From NCBI GenBank assembly GCA_022592435.1, contig JABYQS010000008.1, positions 1 through 64,000 on the forward strand: a stretch of DNA of 64,000 nt, read 5' to 3'. The position numbers and the translations under genes are program-made. Position 1 is the stretch's first letter. Each line of letters starts with the position of its first letter. Source of the stretch: Cerioporus squamosus (taxonomy: Eukaryota; Basidiomycota; Agaricomycetes; Polyporales; Polyporaceae). The notes under the pieces were generated by a model that saw only the letters and a list, made by a program, of their open reading frames with translations, searched no databases and had not been told where the DNA came from. Of the stretch, positions 11,954 to 22,140 are shown piece by piece.

Positions 11954-12521
11954 GAGGAGACAATCCAGTCAGTGCAGCAAGAGCGAGCTTGATCCGGGTA
12001 ATGAACTCGTTCAGGCGCTGCCGCGTCTTCTCTGAAATGCGAGAATAGTCAGCATGCGCGACGAAAGTGACTATATGCGGGCGCATATAGCGAGCGAAGT
12101 GGCCTCCCTACCGACGAGCGATGGGGACACAGAGGGAGTGGACATGGACAAGGACGTTGAAGACGTGCCTTGTTCTTTCTCGGCTTCCACGAGCGATTTG
12201 ACCTCCTTCTCCAGCACGTCGGCCGTCTTGTCGCTCTCGGACAAGGGTCGTGCGGCGGACCATGCGTGGAAGTCGATGATGAGCTCCAGAAGCATCGTGT
12301 TCAATTCTACACCACAATGAAAAGTGTCAGCATCGAGCTATCTCGATGAATCCTAGCATATACTCACTCTCTACGAACTCCGCGTCCCTCTTCAACTCCT
12401 GTTCGAAGGGGCTCACGACCTTCCCCCGATGGTCGAAGGACGAGAACTTCTCCGAGAGGACGTCGCAGCGCTTCGGCATCGTCGACGGAGGTTGCTCCGT
12501 GGTATTCGAGGTTGAGGACAT
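11949..12521 (-). CDS. Small helical protein of unknown function
   Basis: Three exons. Exon 1 starts at ATG 12521 (MSSTSNTTEQPPSTMPKRCD, then VLSEKFSSFDHRGKV). A donor GTGAGT after FVE joins, in phase, to LNTMLLELIIDFHAWSAARP. A second GTAGGG donor after SPSLV joins to EKTRQRLNEFITRIKLALAAL and the stop at 11949-11951. The product is about 145 residues, mostly predicted helix with heptad-like spacing (LEKEVKSLVEAEKE), as in small coiled-coil adaptor or complex subunits. No membrane segment or signal. I do not recognise the family. A 27-bp duplication covers the stop, so the 3' end may have been remodelled. Confidence 0.55.
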
Positions 12522-12670
12522 TGCGCAGGGGAGAGTGTAGAAGCGGTGATGAGCTCAGACTCGAAGGTGTATATGGCGGAGAGAGAGACACCTTCAAACT
12601 CCGAAACGCGTAAACAACGCGTACACAAAGGGGCGCTTCTCGTGGAAGCGCCCCCGCTCGCACGCGCCCA

Positions 12671-12731
12671 CGACGACGACGACGACAACGACGACGACGA
12701 CGACGACAACGACGACGACCGCGACCGCGAC
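12671..12731. repeat. (GAC)n trinucleotide microsatellite
   Basis: Near-perfect CGA/GAC repeat interrupted by AAC. It produces artificial poly-Asp (plus) and poly-Val (minus) frames. Confidence 0.85.
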
Positions 12732-14665
12732 CGTGGCGCCGTCGTTCTGGACAGATTCTTGGCCCAAAGTCTGATCCTTGCGCTTGTTCTTTCTGTGCAC
12801 TCGTGCTGCGTCGTAGGCTTTCCCGTCAAGGTCGTTGGACGTCGTCGCCTCATCGGTCATCCCAACCTGGACTCTAGCCATTCGTGATGCGTCTCAACAT
12901 GGCTAGATGCGCTCTCCCACTCCTAGCTCAAGCATATGAAAGTGTGCGAGCACGACAATGGAACGTCGTGAGCAATCCGCTCTACGTAGAAACCCCGTTT
13001 GCATGGCCATGAGCACACTGGGAAGGCCGACATACTTACCTCACTCACGGTGATGACCGTGCATAGTATGGTGCGTGTTACCTCTCTTGAAGAGACGTTC
13101 ACCGGAGTAAATGAGTTGACTTGTAGGCGTTATGAGCTCGCGGGCGCGATATCCTTATCACATCCACTCGCTCATCGGCCGCACGCGCGGAGTACGACCA
13201 CCATCGATCTGCACAAAGTGAACGGCACTCTTGTCGATGGACACCTCCATGGATGCCGGCACTCATCTGTCCTTATTTCCGCCATCTGCATCTTCTCGCA
13301 GTCCAAACCACAACCACAAAACGCGCCCATCTGACATCTGGCCGCGCGGACTTCTGACATTTGGCGAAACTCATGCGTTTGTATTGGGCTCAGTGCTCAC
13401 TTCATCTACCAGTTCGCAACGGGGCGCACGTCAACGACGGTACGTCAGCACTCTGCTCTGGCGATATTCTTGCGCTCAGGCCACATGGGACGCGTTCCTC
13501 TATAACAGATCACATACACCATCGCGCGAGGGCTGTACAACACTATGCTGTTGCTTCTGGTTTTGTGGTCTGCACAGACCGATAGGACGATGTACGCCCG
13601 TGCTGAGCCAAGGTCATTTCCCGGGGACGCGGATAAGACGTCTATGTCCACATGTCCACGCGGTGCGTCCATCGTTGAGTTGTTCACTAATGACCCACAT
13701 GCAAGGCGGACGATTACTCGCTGAGCATACCCTGTACTGCGGCATCTACAGGCGAGCAATACCTTACATCGTGAGTGGAACGCGACGGAGCTCGTTTGCA
13801 ACCTCCTTTGAGCATGCTAGCCCGCGCAAGACTCCAAGTCATCCTGGAGACGGATACACGATGTCAGACAACTGAGACGCATAGCGCAGATTCCGCGACC
13901 CATTTTGCTCTTCACCTAACTCGCGACCGGTATGATGACCCAAGACGCGGCCACGTTCGTTCGCGCCGGTCAGTTCGCGGGAGCCAGGCCAGTCAGCTGC
14001 ATCGTGAGCTGGTTCTGAGGTCGCTGTGCTCACCAGAACCGTCCTCTGTTCCACCCACACGCATTGATTCTTGCGCATCTCTGCAGGGAAGCTGTCGCGA
14101 TAGGGACCCTTCCATCGACCAGAACTTACCATCGGTGACTTATGCGCGCTCGGTGGGCGCGCCCCCGAGCTCAAACCCTCGAGGCAATACATACCCCTCT
14201 CGGAAAGTTCGAACTTCGCGTGCGAGATGCACAGGAACAAACCACAATGTGTGATGCGGTCCAGGCAAGCAGGGGGAAGCCTCGCCACGGCGCGAGAACG
14301 CACAGCCCGAAGGGGGGATTTGATTCCGAGTTATTCTGGAGTAGTGTGGGTTTGCGGGCGTCCCGGTGCCCGCGCAGTGCCACAAGTGCCGCCTCGCGTT
14401 TTGATCACTCCAATTTAGGCACGACGGCTGGAGAGCAATGCAGATACTTAAGGCATCGTTGAAATCGTGCGTGGCGTTCGACGACTTCGCCTCTTTCCTC
14501 TTCGCTGGAGGCTTTGTCGGCACATTTGGACGCATCTTCGACTGCTGAGCGCTGACTACTCAGTTACTCCCCGTCGCTCTTCCAGTTCGTCGTCTTCGTC
14601 GTTCAAGAACATCTCACCTACGACAGCGACCGCCCAGGACGTCACTGAACACGCAAACCTCCAAG
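12732..14665. other. About 1.9 kb without a recognisable gene
   Basis: Open frames here (for example 13231-13875 plus, 14140-14535 minus) overlap each other, lack family motifs and do not splice into a sensible protein. The last 200 bases before 14666 are probably the leader of the caspase-domain gene. Confidence 0.3.
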
Positions 14666-16501
14666 ATGAAGAAGGCGGTTCTTGTGGGCATAAGTTATGC
14701 GACGAACGAGAACCTCAAGCAGTACGACTTTGGCGAGCAGCCGGGGGCACACAGGGATGTCGCGAGACTACGCAAGCTCCTGATAGGTATCGATCCTCAT
14801 TCCCGTCTGAGTCCAGCCTCCAGTTACTGACTATCTGTCAGCTCAGTACGGATACAGGAACGAGAATATCACCGTTCTCATCGACGACGACGCGCGACCT
14901 GAGGAGCAGTGGCCGACATACGAGAATATTGTGGGTGGAGTGGAAACCTTAGCGCTCCTCCAACTTTCGCTGACTACAGGCACAGATCCGAGCCATGGAG
15001 AATCTGGTTGCAGGCACCAAGCCGGGTGACCATATATTCTTCTCGTGTAAGCTCCGACATGTTATAGCAGCCTGTTCTTCAGTGGTGCTCATGATGTTGC
15101 TTAGTCTCTGGCCACGGCGGGCAAGTCGAAGCTCGGGAAGACCAGGACGAGGAAGATGGTCAAGACGAAAGCGCGTGACTTCTCCCCCTTCGTCTCCGAC
15201 CTGCACGTTGACCGTCCTTGCTTCGAACAGTCCTCCTCCCGATCGACTGCACCTACGACCCCAGCACACCGGACCAGTTCTCCAGCTTCATCCGAGACGA
15301 CGTAAGCTATGAGCGTGATGATGTCTTCTCCTCGTTCCCTCACGTCGCCCTCTATAGGAGATCCGTCGAATACTCGTCAAGAAGCTCCCGGAGGGAGTAC
15401 GCTGCGTGGTGAGTGTTGACATGTCCCCTGTCTATGTTGGCGGTCCTCAGCGCGCGCTCCGCGACAGATGATCTTCGACTGCTGTCATTCAGGCACTGCG
15501 TCCGGTGAGTCATGCCTGGCTGGATCAGCAAAAGCTTCTGACTCGTGCTCTGCTGCCAGACCTGCCCAGTGTGAAGGAGGCCTTGTCGCCGACGACGCCG
15601 ACTTCCCCTCTCGTCAGTCGTACGTGGTCCTCACTCATATGCTCAAACTGAACCGCCCCGAGCTTACATGCTACCATGCAGCTGGTCCGCAATCTGGCGC
15701 ATTCGGTATGTATGAGGGGTGTGTGTGACAGTGCACGAGATAACTTAACGCCATCGATCACCCTCTCTACATAGCCCAGATGCAGACGGTCACGCTCAAC
15801 GACGAGACCCCGCCTCCGTACTTGTGGCCAAGTACTCGAGCGACGAACGTCTACCCTCCAAGTAGACGCACCAGCGTGCTCGTCGAGAGGCAGAAAAATG
15901 TCGTGAGTGCCGCATATCGCGCTGACAGATCGAGGCCGCCTCCTGAACCTTGTGAGCAGACGTCGTGGTCGGCGTGCTTGGATGACCAGATCACGTTCGG
16001 GCAGACGAGTGGTGGGGTCTTCATCAAGGTGAGTGTCGCCGTCGCAGCGGCAGCTCGTTTGGCCTCTGATCCGTGATCGTTTTGTTCTGATCGCGATGGG
16101 ATAGGCATTCACTAAAGTCCTGGGTACGTTTTGTAACACTGACCAAGTGCGACGGCGCAAGGTGCTGATCTAAACGCAGAATCAAACCCCAATCCCACCC
16201 ACCGGCAGCTCCTCCAGGCACTCAGGTAAGTACTTACATCCCTACGAAGTGCGAATTCAACCTCACCGCGAGTGTCTGACTGATTACTTCCGATATCAGG
16301 AAGGAGCTGGATGCTGTCACGAAGCGGGCAAACGCGAGAATGCAGGCGCGCTCTCAAGAGGGCCCGACGTATGTTGCGCCTCGGCCCCAGGTATGTGTAC
16401 TTGGTTCATTGAGCCTTTTGTGACCTTGACTTACTGTGACGTGGATTTAGCTCGGAAGCCTCAGTCCTCACCTTATCCTGCACGACGAGTTCACGCTCTA
16501 A
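14666..16501 (+). CDS. Caspase-domain (metacaspase-like, C14) protein 1
   Basis: ATG at 14666 gives MKKAVLVGISYATNE, the first strand of the caspase fold. Exons then supply QYGYRNENITVLIDDD, ENLVAGTKPGDHIFFS, the catalytic His in SGHGGQ (about 15110), LLPIDCTYDP, EIRRILVKKLPEGVRC and the catalytic Cys in MIFDCCHSGTAS (about 15470). The p10-like part contains TSWSACLDDQITFGQT and GGVFIKAFTKVL, then RQLLQALRKELDAVTKR and the C-terminal LILHDEFTL with TAA at 16499-16501. About ten short introns. No prodomain, so it resembles a bare p20-p10 caspase-like unit common in Agaricomycetes. Such enzymes cut after basic residues in other fungi; substrate here unknown. The intron after the acidic EDQDEEDG loop needs either a GC donor (GCGCGT) or an earlier GT donor; both keep frame. 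Its nearest relative is the convergent gene ending at 17039. Confidence 0.8.
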
Positions 16502-17038
16502 GTCCTTGGGTCGAACGCACCTCGCCGCCGCCGTCCCCTTTATCGTAACGTTTCGTCCGAAGTCCTAGATTACCCCAACACTAACTGGTAAGCATAAATT
16601 TGAGAGTCGGGATGGGGATGGTGTGTTCCCGCTCCTGTACTGTATAGTGTAGTACTTATACTTGTCCTCAGCTTCCTCCTGTCGCTACTATAATCTGTAC
16701 GCTACGCATCTCATGCTGAATACCTCTGTCTGCTATTTGGAGATATATGTATCTGATAGTAATCACGCACTGTCTGAGAGAGACGGCATTGGCTATGCGG
16801 GAAGATGCTACTGATGTTTGGCTGATATTCGTATATCGTGTTGAGAGAGCGGCGTCTGGTGCGTAGAGGTGTACCGAGCCGCTGAAGGTGGTTCCGGCTC
16901 AGAGGGATTCAGAATACGGTGTCTCTCCTCCTCCTTTTTACGGTACGCAATCAGTCCCTGCAGTACTAGTGGCATGGTCAGGTGGTCGTGAAGCACGATC
17001 CGGAAGTTTCCCTCAAGCACTCAATCCCAGGGAAGAGG
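16502..17038. other. Convergent 3' spacer with a dispersed short repeat
   Basis: Shared 3' region of the two caspase-domain genes. At 16912-16935 lies the first copy of a 24-bp element (GAATACGGTGTCTCTCC followed by TCCTCCT) found again at 25143-25166. Confidence 0.4.
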
Positions 17039-18879
17039 TTACAAGTCGAAGCGCACATGGAAGAGCGAGATGTTCTTGAGGCTCGTCAGCTAAGTACCAT
17101 CGCGCCAGCCAATCAGCTGCGGGATCCTCATGCTTGCAGAAGATGGGTACGAACCTGCGCTCGGGGAGACGACAGCGGCTGATCGATGCCCTTCTTCAAC
17201 TGGTCGAGCGTCCGCTTGCCCATCCTCTTTGCGAGCTCGCGTCTGGTCGCGAGAGGTCAAAAGCGTCAGCGTGCGTTCTTTGCATGAAGAGCGAGGAAAC
17301 CCACCTGATCGACTGGAGGAGCTCAGCGTGGGTCTGGTGGGGGTCATTTTCTGCACGCAACAGAGAATGCGCGGGTCAGTTATTGTTAGCGTGTGCTTGC
17401 GAGGATCAGCGCAACGCACTTATGGCATCTGTGAAGGCCTGTGTTTGGGTGAGTCAGCACGGTCGATTTCCTCGCGAACGTCAAGTGCAAACCTTGATGA
17501 ACATTCCGCCTCGTCGACCGCCGAACGTTACCTGGCTGTCCATGCACGCGGACCAGGAGGTCTATGCCGAACTGATCAGCCCATTGAATCGCGTTTATCA
17601 CGGTCCCAGATAGTGTACGTACCACGTCGGGAAGAGGGGACTGGAGGGGGAGGCTGTTTCCCCGCATCTTCCCCGTCCTCGTGTTGATCCACGCCCACGG
17701 GGCGTTCCAGTCCTCGGGATTGAACTGCATCAAAGCTGTATTATGTCATGGTCGTTTGTGAACACCAGTCGCGTTGAGATCCATAGTTGAGAGCTGCTCA
17801 CCGAATCCTCTCGATTTATATAGTCTCGCTGCGGTCGCGGCACGGAGTGAGCTAGATGTAGACGCTGAGGTGACTCGGGAAAACTCACGGCTGGTGGCAA
17901 TTGGGGAACAAGGCGATGTAAGGTTGTCTGCGAACACGACTGGCAGATCTGCGAGTGCCAGAACCTTCAGATCGGTTCCTGCTGCATAAGTAAACGGGAA
18001 GGTTGATAGTATTCACCTGACGCAGTTCCAGAATGACAGCAATCGAAGATCATCTGCAATAAAACGTCGGACTTTGAGTCTGCACATAGTATGACTGTAC
18101 GTACGACCAAGCGAGCACCAGGTGGGAGAGCATCGACAAGTAATTGTCGCACGAGCTGCCAGACAAATATAGAGTGAGCGGATGCTGGCAAGCCGGGACT
18201 CCGGAATGGTGATGACTTACATCGTCCTTGATATAGGTCGAGTATGTTTCACTTGCAGGATCGTAGGTAGTGTCTACAGTGACAAGCGCTGTGAAAAGTA
18301 TTCAATGAGGACAGAGACTCTGAGCAGGGGAAGAGACGTACTCTCGTCATAACCATCTTCTTCAGAGCCGTCCGTGTTCGGGATCTGCGCTCCATGACCA
18401 GAAACTGGGAGAGAGGATCAGATACTGGCTTATCCTGCAAGACACGGGAAGTCTACTCACAGGAGAAGACGAAATGGTCCCCCGGACGAGCGTCCTTCAC
18501 GAGGTCCTTCATGGCGGCGATCTAGTACGTACGACTTGGCATGCGTCTCGGTACAAAGCATTTCGTGAAGACACTCACGATGTTGTCACGGGTGGGCCAT
18601 ACGTATTGATCGCTCTCGTCATCGATGAGTATGACGATGTCCTCGCTGCGATAATCATACCGTTCTGAAGTTGCACGGTGATCCGTCAGTACTGTGCTAA
18701 CGTACGCAGATCCATCATTCGAGGAGATGGAGCGTACCGATCAGCAGATCGTGAAGCAGAAATGGATCCTTGTGTGCCCCGGGAAGAGTTTGACTATGTT
18801 CCGAAAGACTGGACTCGTATTCGATCCCGATCAGGAGAGCCTTCTTGGCGAATCCGGTCATGCGTGATATTCCGGGCAT
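17039..18879 (-). CDS. Caspase-domain (metacaspase-like, C14) protein 2
   Basis: Rebuilt from about eleven exons. ATG at 18879 (MPGISRMTGFAKKALLIGIE; a second in-frame ATG is at 18861). Then RYDYRSEDIVILIDDE, KDLVKDARPGDHFVFS, catalytic His in SGHGAQIPNTDGSEEDGY (about 18400), LVTVDTTYDPASETY, LVRQLLVDALPPGARLV and catalytic Cys in MIFDCCHSGTAS (about 18050). Downstream: DLKVLALADLPVVF, NPEDWNAPWAWINTR, TSWSACMDSQVTFGG, GGMFIKAFTDAIKN, HAELLQSIRRELAKRMGKR and LTSLKNISLFHVRFDL with stop at 17039-17041. Both catalytic residues and every exon phase are preserved, so the gene is probably functional although no single exon is long. It is convergent with and clearly paralogous to the gene at 14666; the middle segment between the Cys and TSWSAC is longer and basic-rich here. 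Confidence 0.75.
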
Positions 18880-20294
18880 GGTGAGATGAGGCGTGGGGGA
18901 TGTGGGGGATGAGTAGTAGAGTTAGCAGAAATGTGTGGTCCGGACTCCGCTTCGATTTAGTGCTTGATAGGAGCGCGAATGCTCACTTATACTCCCCCAG
19001 AGACGGAGAGTTTGAAGTATGATTGGAACGGTCGGCAATGCGGAGGTGGCACTGTACGGTGCCTACTCCGCACTGCATGACTTCGCCAGGCCGAGCGCGC
19101 AGGCTAGTGCCATCTCCGACTCTTCTGGATACATCATGTCCTCCCATCGGTGTGCGATCATCCCACGAGAGTGCGAACTGCCCAGCCGTAGGCCCGACGA
19201 CGACGGTATGAAATCGAGCGCTTGCGAGTCATCTTCCCTGCAAGAACCAGAGCTGCTATGAAGAAGAGGTCGATGTGGTCGCAGGACACGAGGTGGACAT
19301 GGTTTTGACCTAGATGAAGCCTGTTCCCGGTCCAGCTGATAGGCTTGCGCCAATCTTGGCCGCACTATCGCCAGGGCTCGCCGGTGGGAGCGGGTATTGC
19401 CGTACACGAGGCCTTTCCTCCGATGTCAAACGGACTAAGGGAACGTAGTGTTGTGCGCCTGTATCATCTGCTCTCTGTAGTGATTTTCGAGAGGAAGCCA
19501 ATGCTCTCCAGTTGAGCGCTTTTTGAGATAAGCTGAGGAGCCCGATTGTGCCACTGCCAGCAAGTCAGTGATGAGCTCCCAGACTTGGGAAGCCAACCCG
19601 GCCCCCGGGCGACACCGCCTATAGTGAGTACCGCTGACATTTCCGCGGCGCGATTTGGACTCGAAGAGAAGGGGAGTCTGAGGGACGAAGGTGTCATGGT
19701 CGCGGTGATGATCTGGAGCGCTTGATGATGCAGAGAGTACGGGCGTTGGTTATCACTCCGGCAACTGCCGTATCTGGGAAACGCTGCCAGACATGCCAAT
19801 GTTGTAGTATCTCGTGCAATGTCAGTTTACTGAGAGTTCGAGTTCCTGCGAGATGGAGTTCACCATGGGATTTAGAACAATGAATTACGATCCTCAGATT
19901 GACTCGGCGGATAGTACCTAGTCAAGAAAGTGAGGCAGAGGCTGTGTTGTAGATCTAAAAAGCGCTGCTTCCACGTGTTGGTCGCCAACATTTCCCGGTC
20001 TGCGCACGGCCATCTCGAGACGGCAACCCCTTGACATCGTACAACCATCTCAGCGCCGGTGTACGTACTACTCGGCGTCCCTTGGTTCATTTCGACTCAT
20101 ATACTGAGGGATCGACGCAGCGCGGCATCGTCATCGTCCGACCGACCTTAAAGCAGTGACCTGGCACAGGACCCACAACTTTGAGAACACACTCACCATA
20201 GCACGGTACTTACAAGGTACGTTTGTCGGCCCCTACTTTTGCCCTCATGAGTCATACATTTACCATCGCTCAAACAGGCACGTGAGGATTTGCT
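18880..20294. other. 1.4-kb divergent intergenic region
   Basis: Lies between the start of caspase-domain protein 2 and the F-box gene. The reading frames present (for example minus 19464-19799) have no recognisable motif. It probably contains the promoters of both genes and otherwise nothing I can support. Confidence 0.3.
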
Positions 20295-21645
20295 ATGGAG
20301 GGCGCGACGGGAAAGCTGACAATCCGAGACCTCCCTCCGGAGATCTTCCACAACATCCTGAACCAGCTGGGGTGTCATGACCGGGAGGCCATATCCGTCT
20401 GCACTCTCGTCTGCCGCGATTGGCTTGAGATCAGTCGTGAACACCTCTTCTCGGAGCTCCACGTACCCCGGGGCCTAGACGAGTCGTTCGAGGACCTCGC
20501 CAATTTCCTCGAAGGCCACCCGATCCTTGCGGGATACGTCCGGATACTGAGTCTCGAAGCGCTGCTGTTCAGCATTCCGCCTAACCACGGTCTCATGCCC
20601 TTGATCGACGTCGGCCTTATCTGTCGGCTCGCACGCGCTGTACCCCACATCCACGAACTGCGCCTTCGACAGCTCAACATCACGCCGTCCCCCGTCGAGC
20701 TGGACACAACCCACAAGATAAACGTCGAGCACATGGAGTACGAGAAGTCTTTCACGAGCATCGCCACGACGTTCTCACTCCTCTCTGCGTTCCACATCGA
20801 GCATCTCGACTTCGATCCACTCTTCGAGGACAAAGAGTGCGCCGAGACGGAGGTCTTCGCGGGTCAAAAGACCCTGGATGTTGTCTCGCTATGCGTCAAT
20901 CCGTTCACAGCGTACCCCCTGCTCGCATTCAAGGCGCTGCAGCAGGTCGTCCCGCCCAACATGCTCAAGTCGTTCCGCTTCCCCTCGCCGCTGATCCACC
21001 CCGTCAAGCTCCCAGTTGCGACTTTCCTTGCCGACGTCGGGCAGAATATCGTCGACCTCGACCCTCCCAGTAAGTGCCCCTTCCCCCTCGCTCCAACCAC
21101 GCTCACCGTCGACCCCTCCGCAGCTTCAAAGGACGACTACCTCGTCCTCCCCCAGCTTCCATCGCTGCAGGTGTTCCGGTACCACCCCAGCGTGGCGCTC
21201 CTCGCTCCTCCCGCCGATCTCCCGAGCCAGCAAGCGCTAGTGGCGCCCTTCCGCGACTCCTGGATCCCGCACCTCCCCTCCGACCTCGAGGAGCTGATCC
21301 TGTACATCAAGTACAGCGACACCGATGCCGCAGCCGATCTCACTCCCGGGGCGACGACGATGCCACTGTGGGGCGTCGACGCGTCCCTGGCGCGCTTCCG
21401 CCGGCTGAAGAAGCTCACGATCTGCTTCCCGGATGTCCCGGAATGCGTAACGCTGGAGCGTGCGCTCGCTGCGGCGGCGGTGTGCTTCCCGGGGCGCACG
21501 GGAAGGGCATCTTGGATGTCAGCTTGAGGGTGTGGGCGCTGGAGTGGTGAGTTTTTAGGTCTGGCTGGTGTGTGGATTGGTTGCTGATGAGTTTCTGTGC
21601 TGCAGTCGGGAGTGGGATATCTACGGCTACCTGCGCGACTGCTAG
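20295..21645 (+). CDS. F-box protein, single copy type, with apparent 3' frameshift
   Basis: ATG at 20295; residues about 9-50 form an F-box (TIRDLPPEIFHNILNQLG, then CTLVCRDWLEISREHLFSEL), which would bind Skp1 in an SCF ubiquitin ligase. The remaining about 380 residues are leucine-rich without clear repeats (for example LASFEDLANFLEGHP-like segment and LRIL-type strands) and would be the substrate-binding part. The first frame ends at 21525, but the conserved-looking C-terminus GKGILDVSLRVWALE is in the +1 frame and splices (intron about 21548-21605) to REWDIYGYLRDC with TAG at 21643-21645. The frame change falls at the run CCCGGGG near 21488-21494. This is either a one-base assembly error or a recent frameshift. 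Not close in sequence to the F-box cluster at 46-64 kb. Confidence 0.75.
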
Positions 21646-22140
21646 ACTGTCGCGATCCTCTGCCTACCATTGATCATGGTGGATACATGAGGTTCGGACA
21701 TTGTACAGCATCCGATCTTCTCAACAAGGTCGCGTCCACGACGTTCGTGCGGACACAAGGGCATGGGAAAGACAACTTCTCGCAATGACCCCGCTTGAGG
21801 TCCATATCATTCAGCTTTAGGGGTTCACTTTTCGGAGTCGTGAGTCGGCAACATGAACACACTGTCTCTCAAGTACTGGTCGAAAAGGAATACGATGTCC
21901 AGGCCCGGGGTTAGCGACAGCGTGTACTGGAAGCCGCGTCGCCAATACTTACTTTGGCCGGCAGTGGCAGAAACCAACGAGCGGCTTGATGGGCCGTCGA
22001 GGGGGGACAGACCAGAAGTAAACAAACATACAGCAAAGAATAAGTTACTTTCAAGTTTCCAGACATACACATCTGCCAGCAACAGCGGGCAAGAGCACAG
22101 GTATAGACAACCGCACACACGTACAGCTCGTCAAAGGAGC
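21646..22140. other. Convergent 3' spacer
   Basis: Between the F-box gene and AFI1, both of which end here. No gene or repeat recognised. Confidence 0.3.

Noticed and set aside
12546..12887. Open frames with poly-Asp (plus) or poly-Val (minus)
   Set aside because: Both are produced by the (GAC)n microsatellite; no family, start context or splice partner supports them.
13231..13875. 214-codon plus-strand frame
   Set aside because: No motif, overlapping minus frame of similar quality, and codon pattern unlike neighbouring genes.
16808..17020. Third caspase-domain tail (VLHDHLTM-like) downstream of gene 2
   Set aside because: Resembles the HDEFTL end of gene 1 only over a few residues; gene 2 already has its own matching C-terminus (LFHVRFDL).
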